The position numbers and the translations under genes were made by a program. Positions 35,397-44,746 of a stretch of DNA of 64,000 nt are shown here, one piece after another (positions within the stretch are counted from its first letter, which is position 1; the number at the start of each line of letters is the position of its first letter). The stretch comes from Planctomycetia bacterium (GTDB taxonomy: Bacteria; Planctomycetota; Planctomycetia; Pirellulales; Thermoguttaceae). A model generated the notes under the pieces. The model was not told where the DNA came from and did not search any database. It worked only from the letters and a program-made list of their open reading frames with translations. The stretch spans positions 1 through 64,000 of the forward strand of contig JAUNMR010000018.1 in NCBI GenBank assembly GCA_030537455.1. Reading direction: 5' to 3'.

Positions 35397-36449
35397 TCAC
35401 TCTGTTTCAGTACGCGTCTGACGTAAAATACGCCCAACAAGTAGGTCGACCGTAATGCCGTCGGCTTGAGCTAAATAGTTCAAAAGCACACGACTTCGTA
35501 ACGCCGGCGCCGCAGCCAGGTCGACGTCGTCATAAGAAACCGCGGTACGACCGGCAAATGCGGCAAAGGCTTTAGCGCCGAGCAAAATCGATTGGCTCGC
35601 TCTTGGACCGGCTCCCCATTCCACATACTGCTGTGTAAGTTCACAGGAGATTTTAGTCTGTGGTCGAGTTTTTCTCACGACCTTGACGGCATATTCCGCG
35701 ACGTTTTTTGGCACGGGGACGCGTCGAATTAATCTTTGGAATTTCAACGCTTGTTCACGACTGACGGTCGGCGGCTCCGGTTCGGTCGTAACGGAAGTAG
35801 TCGCTAAGGACATATCAACTTCTTCACGCATTGTGGGATAGTCGATCAGTGTACTGAAGAGGAATCGGTCAAGCTGTGCCTCCGGCAAAGAGTAGGCGCC
35901 CTCATGTTCGATGGGATTCTGTGTCGCAAGGACAAAGAACGGCGCTTCTAGGAGATAACGTCGACCGTTGATTGTCACTTGATTCTCCTGCATAGCCTCT
36001 AAGAGCGCGGCCTGCGTTTTGGGGGGCGTACGATTAATTTCATCCGCCAATAAGATATTCGTAAAGATCGGGCCGGGAGCAAATTCGAGTGAACGTCGGC
36101 GCCCCTCGATGGACTCCTGGAGAATCTCCCCGCCCAAAATATCGCTTGGAGTCAGATCAGGCGTGAACTGAATGCGATTGAAATTCAAATCCAAGGCATG
36201 AGCAATAGCGCGGACAATCGAGGTTTTTCCAAGACCAGGGGCGCCGGTCAGTAAGACGTGCCCACCGGCAAAAAAGGCGGCTAGAATCTCGCCGAGCACG
36301 CGCTTTTGCCCCACGATTTCGCCGCCCAAACGCTCAAGGAGCGCGTCTTTAAACGCCACGAACTGCTTAAGTTCTTCTACGTCAGACGGATTAACCTGAT
36401 CAGAATCCGCATTAGACTCCTTGCCAAACAATTTGTCGTTCTCTTCCAT
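35397..36449 (-). CDS. MoxR-family AAA+ ATPase
   Basis: A 350-residue AAA+ ATPase. Walker A is TGAPGLGKTS (68-77), Walker B LLADEINRTPPKTQ (about 129-142), sensor 1 LATQNPIEHEG, and arginine-finger region PEAQLDRF. The C-terminal lid domain is present. MoxR proteins act as chaperones that assemble or activate membrane or metal-containing complexes, usually beside DUF58 and VWA genes. None of those is next to it here, as its neighbours are uvrD-like and EF-G genes. ATG 36449 is preferred because AGGA lies upstream and family members start shortly before the first helix. Confidence 0.9.
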   Translation of the reverse strand: MEENDKLFGKESNADSDQVNPSDVEELKQFVAFKDALLERLGGEIVGQKRVLGEILAAFFAGGHVLLTGAPGLGKTSIVRAIAHALDLNFNRIQFTPDLTPSDILGGEILQESIEGRRRSLEFAPGPIFTNILLADEINRTPPKTQAALLEAMQENQVTINGRRYLLEAPFFVLATQNPIEHEGAYSLPEAQLDRFLFSTLIDYPTMREEVDMSLATTSVTTEPEPPTVSREQALKFQRLIRRVPVPKNVAEYAVKVVRKTRPQTKISCELTQQYVEWGAGPRASQSILLGAKAFAAFAGRTAVSYDDVDLAAAPALRSRVLLNYLAQADGITVDLLVGRILRQTRTETE

Positions 36450-36655
36450 ACGATTCCATCCTAACGTTCGTACTCTTGCGCAACTTGCCAATGGACGCTT
36501 AGCTCGCTAGATTGTACTTCTTTTGTTTTAATCTTCAATCAGGTCGCATAAAACGTCCCCTGGAATTATAAAAAACCACGTCGAGCGCAGGCGTCATGAC
36601 CTTATTCCGCCGGTCTGCAAAGAATCTTGGATTTTAACGCATGGCGTCATACGAA

Positions 36656-36690
36656 ATAACGAGGTCGGAAGTAATCTTCTAACCTCGTTC
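36656..36690 (-). terminator. Probable terminator after fusA
   Basis: AACGAGGT (36658-36665) pairs with ACCTCGTT (36682-36689) with an inner GAAG/CTTC stem. It lies just after the fusA stop on the minus strand. The T tract is weak (ATTTCG), so the strength is uncertain. Confidence 0.5.
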
Positions 36691-36717
36691 AAGAGAAGCT
36701 CAAGGAATGTTTCCGAA

Positions 36718-38826
36718 TTATCTTTTGCGCGCTTTGTCTGTATTACGCTCGTTTCTCTCACGGACGATTTCGTCTTGGATCGCCCCGGGTACGCGTTTGT
36801 ACTTTAGGAATTCCATTGAGAAGACGCCTTGCCCCTGTGTAAGACCACGAAGCGTTGAAGAATAACCGAATGTTTCAGCGAGAGGTATTTCACCAACAAG
36901 TCGACAGGTCGCCCCAGAAGTCTCCGTAGCAGAAATAACGCCACGACGACTTGCCAAATCGCCGACAACTCCGCCTTGGAAATTCTCGGGACACTCGATC
37001 TCGATCCTCATAATCGGTTCAAGAATAGCGGGTTTTGTTCGTGCGAAATTCTCTCGCAGTGACGTTTGTGCACAGATACGAAACGCCAAGTCGCTGGAGT
37101 CGACGTCATGGTAGGAACCGTCGTTTACCAGTACCTTAAAGTTAACCACAGGATAACCAGCTAGGGGACCCTTTTCCAAAGACGTACGATAGCCCTTTTC
37201 GATCGCCGGTAAGAAGTTGGCGGGAATCACGCCGCCGGTAATCTTCTCTTCGAAGTGGAACGGTTCGCCGTCTTCCTCTTCCTCTGGAATGGGCGACATT
37301 ATTCCACAAATATGCGCAAATTGACCCGAACCGCCGGATTGCTTTTTGTGTGTGGTATCAAACGCCGCCTCTACGGTTGGCGCCTCGCGATAATTGACCT
37401 TCGGCGCGGATGTTTCCACCTCAACTTTGTACTCGCGTCTAATGCGTTCGACATAGACGTCAAGATGTAACTCTCCCATTCCAGCGATCAAAGTTTCGCC
37501 ATTTTCTGGGTCGGTTTTAATCGACAGGGTCGGATCTTCTTTACGAAAACGATACAACGCCTTACTCAGACGGTCTGAGTCTTTCAAATTAATCGGGCGA
37601 ATCGCAACTTGAATCACCGGCTCCGGCACAAAAATAGATTCTAGAGTACAGTAACCCGGTTCGGCACAATAAGTTTCGCCCGAAGCACAGTCTAACCCAA
37701 TCACCGCGACAATATCACCGGCGCCGGCGTGGTCGAGTTCAATGCGCTGATCCGCATGCATGCGGAAGATACGACTAATCCGTTCTTTCTTACCAGAACG
37801 CTGATTATAATAAGTTGCGCCCTTCTCCAGTTTGCCCTGATAAATGCGCATGAAGGTCAATGAGCCAAAGGGATCTTCGACGTTTTTAAACGCCATGGCG
37901 ACCAATGGCTTGTCATCGTCTGGTTCAAGCGTGAACTTTTCCTCTTGCTCGGTCTGAGAATTCACGCGAAAGGCCGTAGCCTGTCGTTCTTCCGGCGATG
38001 GGAGATACGCCTCAATTGCGTCAAGCAAGGGTTGAACGCCTTTGTTATGATATGCCGACCCCAAAAAGACCGGAGTAAGCTGGCGAGCAAGAGTGGCGCT
38101 CTTAACAATGGCTCGAATGAGATCTTCGTCTATTTCACTCTCTTCTAGCAAGAGTTCCATGAGTTTGTCGCTGTACATCGATAGCGCTTCAAGCATCTCC
38201 TGTCGCGCAACCTCAAATTCTTCGCGCATATCTTCCGGCACGTCGGCGTAACGGACAATTTCCCCCTGTGCTCCGTCAAAGTAAATCGCCTTACCGGTGA
38301 TTAAATCCACTACCCCTTGAAAGTTCTGCTCCAACCCAATAGGGATTTGCAACATAACAGCGTCGCAACCGAGTTTGTCATGAAGCTGTTGTACGACACG
38401 ACGAGGATTCGCGCCGATACGATCCATTTTATTAATAAAGGCCAAGCGCGGCACTTCGTATCGCGCCATCTGGCGGTCAATTGTGATCGATTGCGCCTGT
38501 ACGCCGCCCACGGAGCATAGAACCAGTACGGCGGCGTCTAAAACACGCAGACTACGTTCGACCTCCACGGTAAAATCAACGTGACCGGGCGTGTCGATCA
38601 AATTAATCGTGGTATCATGCCACTGAACTCTGGTGGCCGCGCTAGTAATCGTAATACCGCGTTCCTGCTCCAGTTCCATATGGTCCATTGTAGCGCCGCC
38701 GTCGTGAACCTCGCCTATTTTGTGCGTACGACCGGTATAGAAGAGTATGCGCTCGCTAAGAGTCGTTTTACCCGAGTCGATATGCGCCGAGATTCCGATA
38801 TTTCGACACTTGCTAACATCCGACAT
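36718..38826 (-). CDS. fusA: Elongation factor G
   Basis: A 702-residue translational GTPase. G1 reads AHIDSGKTT (14-22), with Ser where most bacterial EF-G have Ala. G2 is the GITI region, G3 DTPGH, G4 NKMD. Domains II to V follow to the end. The HIDSGKTT form occurs in mitochondrial EF-G1 and in the EF-G group of spirochaetes and planctomycetes. It catalyses translocation, and members of that group may divide translocation and ribosome recycling between two copies. A second copy is not in this window. GGGAG lies 8 nt before the ATG. It is not linked to ribosomal protein genes. Confidence 0.95.
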   Translation of the reverse strand: MSDVSKCRNIGISAHIDSGKTTLSERILFYTGRTHKIGEVHDGGATMDHMELEQERGITITSAATRVQWHDTTINLIDTPGHVDFTVEVERSLRVLDAAVLVLCSVGGVQAQSITIDRQMARYEVPRLAFINKMDRIGANPRRVVQQLHDKLGCDAVMLQIPIGLEQNFQGVVDLITGKAIYFDGAQGEIVRYADVPEDMREEFEVARQEMLEALSMYSDKLMELLLEESEIDEDLIRAIVKSATLARQLTPVFLGSAYHNKGVQPLLDAIEAYLPSPEERQATAFRVNSQTEQEEKFTLEPDDDKPLVAMAFKNVEDPFGSLTFMRIYQGKLEKGATYYNQRSGKKERISRIFRMHADQRIELDHAGAGDIVAVIGLDCASGETYCAEPGYCTLESIFVPEPVIQVAIRPINLKDSDRLSKALYRFRKEDPTLSIKTDPENGETLIAGMGELHLDVYVERIRREYKVEVETSAPKVNYREAPTVEAAFDTTHKKQSGGSGQFAHICGIMSPIPEEEEDGEPFHFEEKITGGVIPANFLPAIEKGYRTSLEKGPLAGYPVVNFKVLVNDGSYHDVDSSDLAFRICAQTSLRENFARTKPAILEPIMRIEIECPENFQGGVVGDLASRRGVISATETSGATCRLVGEIPLAETFGYSSTLRGLTQGQGVFSMEFLKYKRVPGAIQDEIVRERNERNTDKARKR

Positions 38827-38922
38827 TTGTCGTCTCCCAAATTCTTTACTATCAACGCTTTCTGGAGCATTTTTAGTATTTGCTATAACTTGAAGTCTTT
38901 ATACGCGCTCATGAACCTACGT

Positions 38923-38950
38923 ATTATCGCTGTGCTTCCTTTTTTTGCAA
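38923..38950 (-). promoter_or_regulatory. Candidate fusA promoter
   Basis: On the minus strand TTGCAA (38950-38945), spacer 16, GATAAT (38928-38923). -35 is 4/6 and -10 is 5/6. Leader of about 90 nt. Confidence 0.45.
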
Positions 38951-39264
38951 GTACTCAACTAAGAGAATTTTTACTTTTTATTATTCATAACCCTTTTGTT
39001 TTTCACAGTATACAATATTTTAGCTAGACTGTGACAAAACGTCTGGCATGAATATATTCAAGTCTTAATAAATTATAATTACTATTACTACAAGGTTTAC
39101 GATATCACTACGCCTTTTGTAATCGTCAACGTCTCCTCTACTTTGTTATTTATATTCGCATGTCTAACAATACAAAACTTTAGGAAGAAACTGTAGAGTT
39201 TAGCAATTCTTCATGCAAACGCTATTGCCTTGATACGCTCTGACTTGCCGGAGGAAAATCGCAG

Positions 39265-39293
39265 TAGACGAAAAGACAAGGTATTGTTACAAT
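39265..39293 (+). promoter_or_regulatory. Candidate promoter for the UPF0173 gene
   Basis: TAGACG (39265-39270), spacer 17, TACAAT (39288-39293). 4/6 and 5/6 matches; leader of about 165 nt to ATG 39461. Confidence 0.4.
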
Positions 39294-39460
39294 AGCGTCA
39301 GGATTGGTCGTGGACGCTCGCCGGTCATTCGTAATTATACGCCCCGGTTTCAGTAACTCGACTTACGGTTTGAACTCTTTCACAGAGGTTGACCTCCCAG
39401 AACAAACGCGTCAGACGACGTTTAGATATTCCAGAACCACGCGGAAAGGACGGTCAAGAA

Positions 39461-40261
39461 ATGGGTAATCACAAGATAAAGCTAACTTGGTTCGGGCATA
39501 ATTGTTTTATATTTGAGTTCAACAGCGTTAAGTTTTTAGTCGATCCTTTCTTGGTTGAAGGCATTGCTCCTGTTAAGGTCTCAGAGGTTAAGGCGGACTA
39601 TATATTAGTCTCTCACGGTCACGCAGATCACTGTGGCAACGCCCTGGAAATTGCTCAACACAATCACGCGACAATTGTCGCAATCGCCGAAGTCGCTGGA
39701 TTTTTTGGCAAACGCGGCGTTAAAACAGAACCTTGTAATATTGGCGGCGCGCTCTATCTACCCGTTAGCGCCGACCCTAATGTTCCTAAAGCACAAATCC
39801 TCGTGACGCCAGCGCCCCACAGTTCCACAATGCCAGACGGAACTCCGGGCGGCAATTCCGTAGGCTTCGTTTTGAGCTTTTCTCAAAACGACGCTCACCT
39901 TGAACCGAGTAAATCTGAAATTAAACCGTTACGCAACACACTCAATGACGCGAGCGCCTTCAGTGTGTACTTCGCTTGCGATACCGGTTACTTCACGGAA
40001 ATGAACTGGCTGGGGGACTTGGGACTCAATCTTGCGGTTTTACCCATCGGAGATCGCTATGTCATGGGGCCGGGTCTTTCCCTCGACGCTATTAATGCGC
40101 TACGTCCCGATTACGTCGTTCCAGCCCACTACAATACGTGGCCCCCCATTGCCCAGGACAGCGCGCGATGGTCGGACGCTGTACGCCAATACGCCAAAGC
40201 TATGCCACTGGTTCTTGAGGTTGGAAAATCTGTGACTTATAAAGACGGTGAGTGGCGTTAG
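39461..40261 (+). CDS. UPF0173-type metal-dependent hydrolase (MBL fold)
   Basis: A 266-residue metallo-beta-lactamase-fold protein. Start KLTWFGHNCFIFEF and VDPFL, the metal motif SHGHADHCGN (HxHxDH), PAPHSS, CDTGYFTEM and the late PAHYNTWPPIAQD all fit the UPF0173 family. There is a short insertion (about residues 150-175, SQNDAHLEPSKSEIKPLRN) between two strands that most members lack. No signal peptide. The physiological substrate of the family is unknown. ATG 39461 has AAGGA about 10 nt upstream. An ABC ATPase gene starts 66 nt downstream and is probably co-transcribed. Confidence 0.85.
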   Translation: MGNHKIKLTWFGHNCFIFEFNSVKFLVDPFLVEGIAPVKVSEVKADYILVSHGHADHCGNALEIAQHNHATIVAIAEVAGFFGKRGVKTEPCNIGGALYLPVSADPNVPKAQILVTPAPHSSTMPDGTPGGNSVGFVLSFSQNDAHLEPSKSEIKPLRNTLNDASAFSVYFACDTGYFTEMNWLGDLGLNLAVLPIGDRYVMGPGLSLDAINALRPDYVVPAHYNTWPPIAQDSARWSDAVRQYAKAMPLVLEVGKSVTYKDGEWR

Positions 40262-40327
40262 TTTTTATAAAATACATTTCACTGTCCTGACACGAAAACG
40301 TCGAACGTCATTGAGCCTTGAATTGAT

Positions 40328-41074
40328 ATGATCCACGCAGACAACCTTACCAAGATATACGGTCGATTTATCGCAACGTCCAACGTGTCATTTCACATTC
40401 CACGTGGCGAAGTCGTTTGTTTTTTGGGTCCCAACGGCGCTGGCAAGAGCACCACCATGAAGATGCTCACCGGCTTTCTAGCGCCAACTTCCGGCCGCGC
40501 TAAAATCGCTGGGTTCGATATGGCTTCTTCACGTGTTGAGGCGGCTAAGCGTCTAGGATATTTACCGGAAAACGGTCCACTCTACCCCGACATGACGCCT
40601 GAGTCACTCCTGAAATTCTTTGCTGAACTCAGAAAGATTCCAAGAAATAAGCGCGCTGAACGAATTGACGCGGTCGTCGATATTTGCGAATTGGCTTCGG
40701 TCTATCGTCGTCCCATAGGTCGACTTTCGCGTGGATATCGCCAACGCGTCGGTATGGCTCAGGCGTTATTACATAACCCCGACGTCGTCATTATGGACGA
40801 ACCTACCGCGGGTCTCGATCCTAATCAGATCCAGCACGCTCGCGATACAATTAAGAAGATCGGTCAAACGAAAACCGTTCTTCTTTCCACCCATATTCTT
40901 CAGGAAGCGCGTGCGGTGGCGTCTCGCGTTGTCTTTATTTCCGACGGTCACATCGTTTTTGACGGGGGAATCACAGAATTTGGCAATTCGATCGACGATT
41001 TCGACGCTAAGTTCAGAGAACTCACTGCGAATCGTATCGAACGCTACCTCCCCTATGGTAAAACACGCGTGTAA
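40328..41074 (+). CDS. ABC transporter ATP-binding protein (GldA/NatA-like)
   Basis: A 248-residue ABC ATPase. Walker A GPNGAGKSTT (38-47), Q-loop in the LGYLPENGPLYP region, signature LSRGYRQRVG, Walker B VVIMDEPTAGLDP, and the H-loop STHILQEA are present. The subfamily couples to ABC-2 type membrane permeases (Gld or Nat systems). No permease is next to it; a 20-bp terminator follows at once. It either works with a permease elsewhere or is an orphan. Confidence 0.9.
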   Translation: MIHADNLTKIYGRFIATSNVSFHIPRGEVVCFLGPNGAGKSTTMKMLTGFLAPTSGRAKIAGFDMASSRVEAAKRLGYLPENGPLYPDMTPESLLKFFAELRKIPRNKRAERIDAVVDICELASVYRRPIGRLSRGYRQRVGMAQALLHNPDVVIMDEPTAGLDPNQIQHARDTIKKIGQTKTVLLSTHILQEARAVASRVVFISDGHIVFDGGITEFGNSIDDFDAKFRELTANRIERYLPYGKTRV

Positions 41075-41092
41075 TTAAATAACGCTCACTCG

Positions 41093-41145
41093 AAACAAAC
41101 GACGGCGTACAATCTCTTCTTGGTTTTGTACGCCGTCGTTTGTTT
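41093..41145. terminator. Long perfect hairpin terminator, bidirectional
   Basis: A 20-bp perfect inverted repeat (41093-41112 with 41126-41145) and a 13-nt loop, between the convergent ABC ATPase and asnB. T-rich ends (TTTGTTTT on plus, and the same on minus). The stem is unusually long for a terminator. Confidence 0.8.
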
Positions 41146-41185
41146 TCGCTCGTTTTAACCCAGCTAGCAGGCAAGAGTCTCAGAC

Positions 41186-42766
41186 TCACTCGCCGCTAGC
41201 GCCGTAGTTCGACAGAACGCGTGCAGACGGGTCGTTGACGTCACAGCCTTTCCAGGACTTGTTAGGCATCCAGAAATCTACAATCATTGCACCTTGCCCA
41301 GGATAGTATTTTTCAAAAATTTCACGGTACAGTAACGACTCCTTCGTAAAAGGCGTCGCATGGCTGTATCGTGCGCGTTTCTCTTGGTATTCCTCATCGT
41401 TATAGCAGGATTCGGCATACGCTTTCAAGTAGTCGACCATTGAGTGACCGACCGCGTCGGAGAAGGCGGCCTTCTCGCGATACAGAATCTCATGGGGCAG
41501 ATACCCCCCCTCTTCAAAGGCTCGACGCAGGAGATATTTCCCCTTGTTGTAGACGTTTACCTTTTTAGCAGGGTCAATTGATAATACGTATCGCACGAAA
41601 TCCAAATCGCCAAATGGTACTCGCGCTTCCAGTGAATTCACAGAGATACAGCGATCAGCGCGCAAGACGTCGTACATATGCAATTCACGTACTCTCTTTT
41701 GCGATTCTTCTTGAAACGCCTCTGGCGAAGGCGCAAAGTCGGTATACTTATAGCCGAAGAGTTCGTCGGAAATCTCGCCGGTCAATAGGACGCGAATATC
41801 GGTGTTTTCATGAATCCACTTGCACAGAAGGTACATGCCCATACTGGCGCGAATCGTTGTGACGTCAAACGTTCCAAGGAGTTTAATCACATCTTCCAGG
41901 GAAACAATCGTCTCGTCCTTGGTCATATAAACAGCGGTGTGTTCACTACCAATGAAGTCGGCCGCTTGCTGCGCGTACTTCAGGTCGATTGCGTCTTCCG
42001 TCATACCGATTGCAAAAGTCCTGATCGGCTTGTCATAGCAACGTTGCGCGATTGCACAAACCAAGGAAGAATCGAGACCACCCGAGAGCAAAAAACCAAC
42101 TTTGGAGTCGGATACGAGCCGCTTCTCGACGCCTTTGACGAGTTTCTTGTGAATGTTATCACAAACGGTCGTCAGATCGTCGTGGCAAATCTCAACTACG
42201 TTTGAAATATCATGATAGCAAACAAATTTTCCTCCTTTGTAATAGTGTCCTGGCGGAAATGGCAGAATCTCCTTGCACAGATTCACAAGGTTCTTCGCCT
42301 CACTGGCGAAAACGATCACGCCACGCTTATCGTAACCATAGTAGAGAGGGCGAATTCCAATTGGGTCGCGAGCGGCGACGTAATCGTCGGCGTCGGCGTC
42401 GTAAAGGATGAGAGCAAACTCTGCGTCTAACATATTGAACATATTGACGCCGTACTCGCGATACATCGGTAGAAGGATTTCACAATCCGATCCGCTCTTG
42501 AAGGCATACTTCGCGGCCAAACGCTCTTTGATCGCTTCAAATCCGTAGATTTCACCGTTGCACACAAGCCAATTATTTCCCAGTTGGAACGGTTGCATCC
42601 CCTCGGGAGTCAGCCCCATAATCGACAAACGGTGGAACGCCAATACGCCACGCCCGGTATCGACAATACGAGACTGATCCGGACCGCGCGAAATTGTCTC
42701 TTGAAAGCCTTTTTCAAAATCCGATAACACGACGCCTGCGTCGCAATATCCCATAATGGAACACAT
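41186..42766 (-). CDS. asnB: Asparagine synthetase B (glutamine-hydrolysing)
   Basis: A 526-residue enzyme that makes asparagine from aspartate, ATP and glutamine. Cys2 (MCSIMGY) is the glutaminase nucleophile, and RGPDQSR, LAFHRLSI and NGEIYG are the class II amidotransferase motifs. The synthetase domain has FLLSGGLDSSLV (PP-loop), with DELFGYKYTD later. ATG 42766 is required because Cys must be residue 2, and AGGA lies upstream; a 22-residue longer frame would block that. It is third on the minus strand after the GSIII and Amt-PII genes (201-base gap), giving a nitrogen-assimilation block. Confidence 0.95.
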   Translation of the reverse strand: MCSIMGYCDAGVVLSDFEKGFQETISRGPDQSRIVDTGRGVLAFHRLSIMGLTPEGMQPFQLGNNWLVCNGEIYGFEAIKERLAAKYAFKSGSDCEILLPMYREYGVNMFNMLDAEFALILYDADADDYVAARDPIGIRPLYYGYDKRGVIVFASEAKNLVNLCKEILPFPPGHYYKGGKFVCYHDISNVVEICHDDLTTVCDNIHKKLVKGVEKRLVSDSKVGFLLSGGLDSSLVCAIAQRCYDKPIRTFAIGMTEDAIDLKYAQQAADFIGSEHTAVYMTKDETIVSLEDVIKLLGTFDVTTIRASMGMYLLCKWIHENTDIRVLLTGEISDELFGYKYTDFAPSPEAFQEESQKRVRELHMYDVLRADRCISVNSLEARVPFGDLDFVRYVLSIDPAKKVNVYNKGKYLLRRAFEEGGYLPHEILYREKAAFSDAVGHSMVDYLKAYAESCYNDEEYQEKRARYSHATPFTKESLLYREIFEKYYPGQGAMIVDFWMPNKSWKGCDVNDPSARVLSNYGASGE

Positions 42767-42967
42767 TTTCTCTGTCCTAAGTAAATGATGAGGTAAAAGC
42801 GTTCTTTGACCAGATATACAATTCATGAGCAAAGGTTCGAACGCCCCGGACGCTATGAGAGTCTCGTATTCCAGACGGTAAGCGTCGTCTCACATTCCAA
42901 CGTTTGACGACGCTCGTCGTCTTGGCGCCTCGCGTCTTTAAGGCTACTTGCTCCTTTGCTCTTCACA

Positions 42968-44719
42968 TTACTTGGCGTCGTCGTCCTGTAACGCCGGGAA
43001 CCCTTCTTCGCCGGTTCTCACCTTGACGACATTCTCCACGTCGTAGACAAAAATCTTGCCGTCGCCGATATGACCGGTGTAAAGCGCGGTCTTCGCCGCT
43101 TCGATAACCGTGCGTACCGGAACCTTACTCACGACGATATTGACCTGTACCTTGGGCAAAAGATTGGTCTCAATCTGTACGCCTCGATAGTACTCGGGTC
43201 GTCCGCCTTGGACGCCACAACCTAATACGTGCGAAACGGTCATCCCGGTAACGCCGATCTTTGTCATGGCGTTCTTTAAGGCGTCGAATCTCGATTCCTT
43301 GCAGATAATTTCAATCTTGGTGAACTTAGGCGCGTTGGGATCTCTTAACGTAGTCTCCTCGAAGCTAGGGGTTCGTTTAACCGGAATTGCTTCTGCGACC
43401 GGGGTATCGCCGGTAGTCACAACGATTCCTTCCGCAGCGGCAATCGACGAATACTTATTAACGGCCGGAGCAAAGTCCGGATAGGCAGAAGGAAGTCCAT
43501 GCTCTGCAAGATCCAAACCAATAAGCTCGTCGTCTGCGGTCACTCTCAGCCCCATGGTCTTTTTCAGAATGACGAAGATGAGCGTCATAAAGACCAAGGT
43601 ATAGAGCGCAACGGCGCCACATCCCAGCGTTTGTAGAGCCAACGACTTGACCGAACCGGTATAGAGTAGTCCGTCAATACCCGCCGGGGCATTCGGATTA
43701 GCGAGGAGTCCAACTGCCAACGTGCCCCAAATCCCATTGACCATGTGGACGCCGACCGCGCCGACAGGATCGTCGACATGAAGCTTAATGTCAAGCGTTT
43801 CAACGGCAATGACAATCAAGAGCCCAGAAACCACGCCGACAATCCCAGCGCCGACGGCGTCGAGCGCGTCGCAACCGGCTGTGATTCCAACCAGACCAGC
43901 CAAGGAGGCGTTCAGACACATCGAAACGTCTGGCTTACCGGTTTTAATCCATGTGTAGAACATGGTCGTAACAGTGGCCAAAGCTGGCGCTATTGTCGTG
44001 GTCAGAAAAATAGAGGCGAGCTCCGAAGGCGACGTTGCCGCCGCCCCGTTAAAGCCGTACCAACCAAGCCATAGGATAAAGACTCCCAATGCGCCCAAGG
44101 TAATCGAATGACCAGGGATCGCGTTGACTTTCGCAACCTTACCGTTTGTGTCGCGACGGTACTTGCCAATGCGTGGACCGACCCAAATTGCGCCAATAAG
44201 CGCCGAAATTCCACCGACCATGTGAATGGCACAACTGCCCGCATAATCGTGGAAGCCGCGTTGGGCAAGCCAGCCGCCTCCCCAAATCCAGTGCGCTTCA
44301 ATCGGATAGACCAAAAGCGAAAGTAGCGCCGAGGAAACGATATACGTCGAAAACTTGGTGCGTTCAGCCACAGCGCCCGAGACGATCGTCGCTGTAGTGG
44401 CGCAAAAAACCAAATTGAAGACGAATGCCGAGGCGTTGGTGAAACCGCCGTCGCTTGGACTGGCGATGAAATCCTTGAAGTTGAGGAATAAATCGAAGTT
44501 AGGCGCCCCGACTAGACCGTAAAAGGAATCCTGTCCCAGAAGTAACGAATACCCCAGTAACAAGAAGGCAACAGTACCAATACAGAAGTCCAAGACATTC
44601 TTCATGATGATATTGCCGGCGTTTTTCGCGCGTGTAAAGCCGGACTCTACCATCGCGAATCCGGCTTGCATCCAGAAAACTAGGATCGCTCCAATCAAAA
44701 ACCAAAATTCAAGTGTCAT
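42968..44719 (-). CDS. amt: Ammonium transporter fused to a C-terminal PII domain
   Basis: A 583-residue protein. Residues about 1-400 are an Amt/Mep transporter with about eleven membrane segments; the twin-His region reads SCAIHMVGG and later VGVHMVNG. A linker with Pro/Thr follows. Residues about 466-575 are a complete PII (GlnB/GlnK) domain: FTKIEIICK start, T-loop GCGVQGGRPEYYRG, and GDGKIFVYDVENVVKVRTGE as the P-II C-terminal signature. The Tyr in EYYRG matches the uridylylation site. The PII part could gate the channel by ATP, ADP and 2-oxoglutarate binding. The start may instead be GTG at 44725 (GGAG 4 nt upstream). It is 27 nt after glnN, so the two are co-transcribed. Confidence 0.92.
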   Translation of the reverse strand: MTLEFWFLIGAILVFWMQAGFAMVESGFTRAKNAGNIIMKNVLDFCIGTVAFLLLGYSLLLGQDSFYGLVGAPNFDLFLNFKDFIASPSDGGFTNASAFVFNLVFCATTATIVSGAVAERTKFSTYIVSSALLSLLVYPIEAHWIWGGGWLAQRGFHDYAGSCAIHMVGGISALIGAIWVGPRIGKYRRDTNGKVAKVNAIPGHSITLGALGVFILWLGWYGFNGAAATSPSELASIFLTTTIAPALATVTTMFYTWIKTGKPDVSMCLNASLAGLVGITAGCDALDAVGAGIVGVVSGLLIVIAVETLDIKLHVDDPVGAVGVHMVNGIWGTLAVGLLANPNAPAGIDGLLYTGSVKSLALQTLGCGAVALYTLVFMTLIFVILKKTMGLRVTADDELIGLDLAEHGLPSAYPDFAPAVNKYSSIAAAEGIVVTTGDTPVAEAIPVKRTPSFEETTLRDPNAPKFTKIEIICKESRFDALKNAMTKIGVTGMTVSHVLGCGVQGGRPEYYRGVQIETNLLPKVQVNIVVSKVPVRTVIEAAKTALYTGHIGDGKIFVYDVENVVKVRTGEEGFPALQDDDAK

Positions 44720-44746
44720 TTGCACATGTCTCCTATTTTTCCGTCC

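Larger units (their letters stand above)
38827..39460. other. 634-base AT-rich divergent gap
   Basis: Between fusA and the UPF0173 gene, clearly richer in A+T than the genes on both sides. It contains the candidate promoters at 38923 (minus) and 39265 (plus). No small gene with a convincing ribosome binding site, tRNA or hairpin-plus-T-run was found. Confidence 0.5.

Noticed and set aside
38581-39027. 148-codon plus-strand frame at the fusA start
   Set aside because: Two thirds lie antisense to fusA, and the rest is AT-rich with a hydrophobic but motif-free product.
39013-39035. TTGTCA and TATACT on the minus strand upstream of fusA
   Set aside because: The spacer is 19 nt, too long; the pair at 38923-38950 has better spacing.
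42833-42967. Hairpin GACGAC/GTCGTC between the Amt-PII gene and asnB
   Set aside because: Six-bp stem with no T run; not enough to call a terminator or regulatory site.
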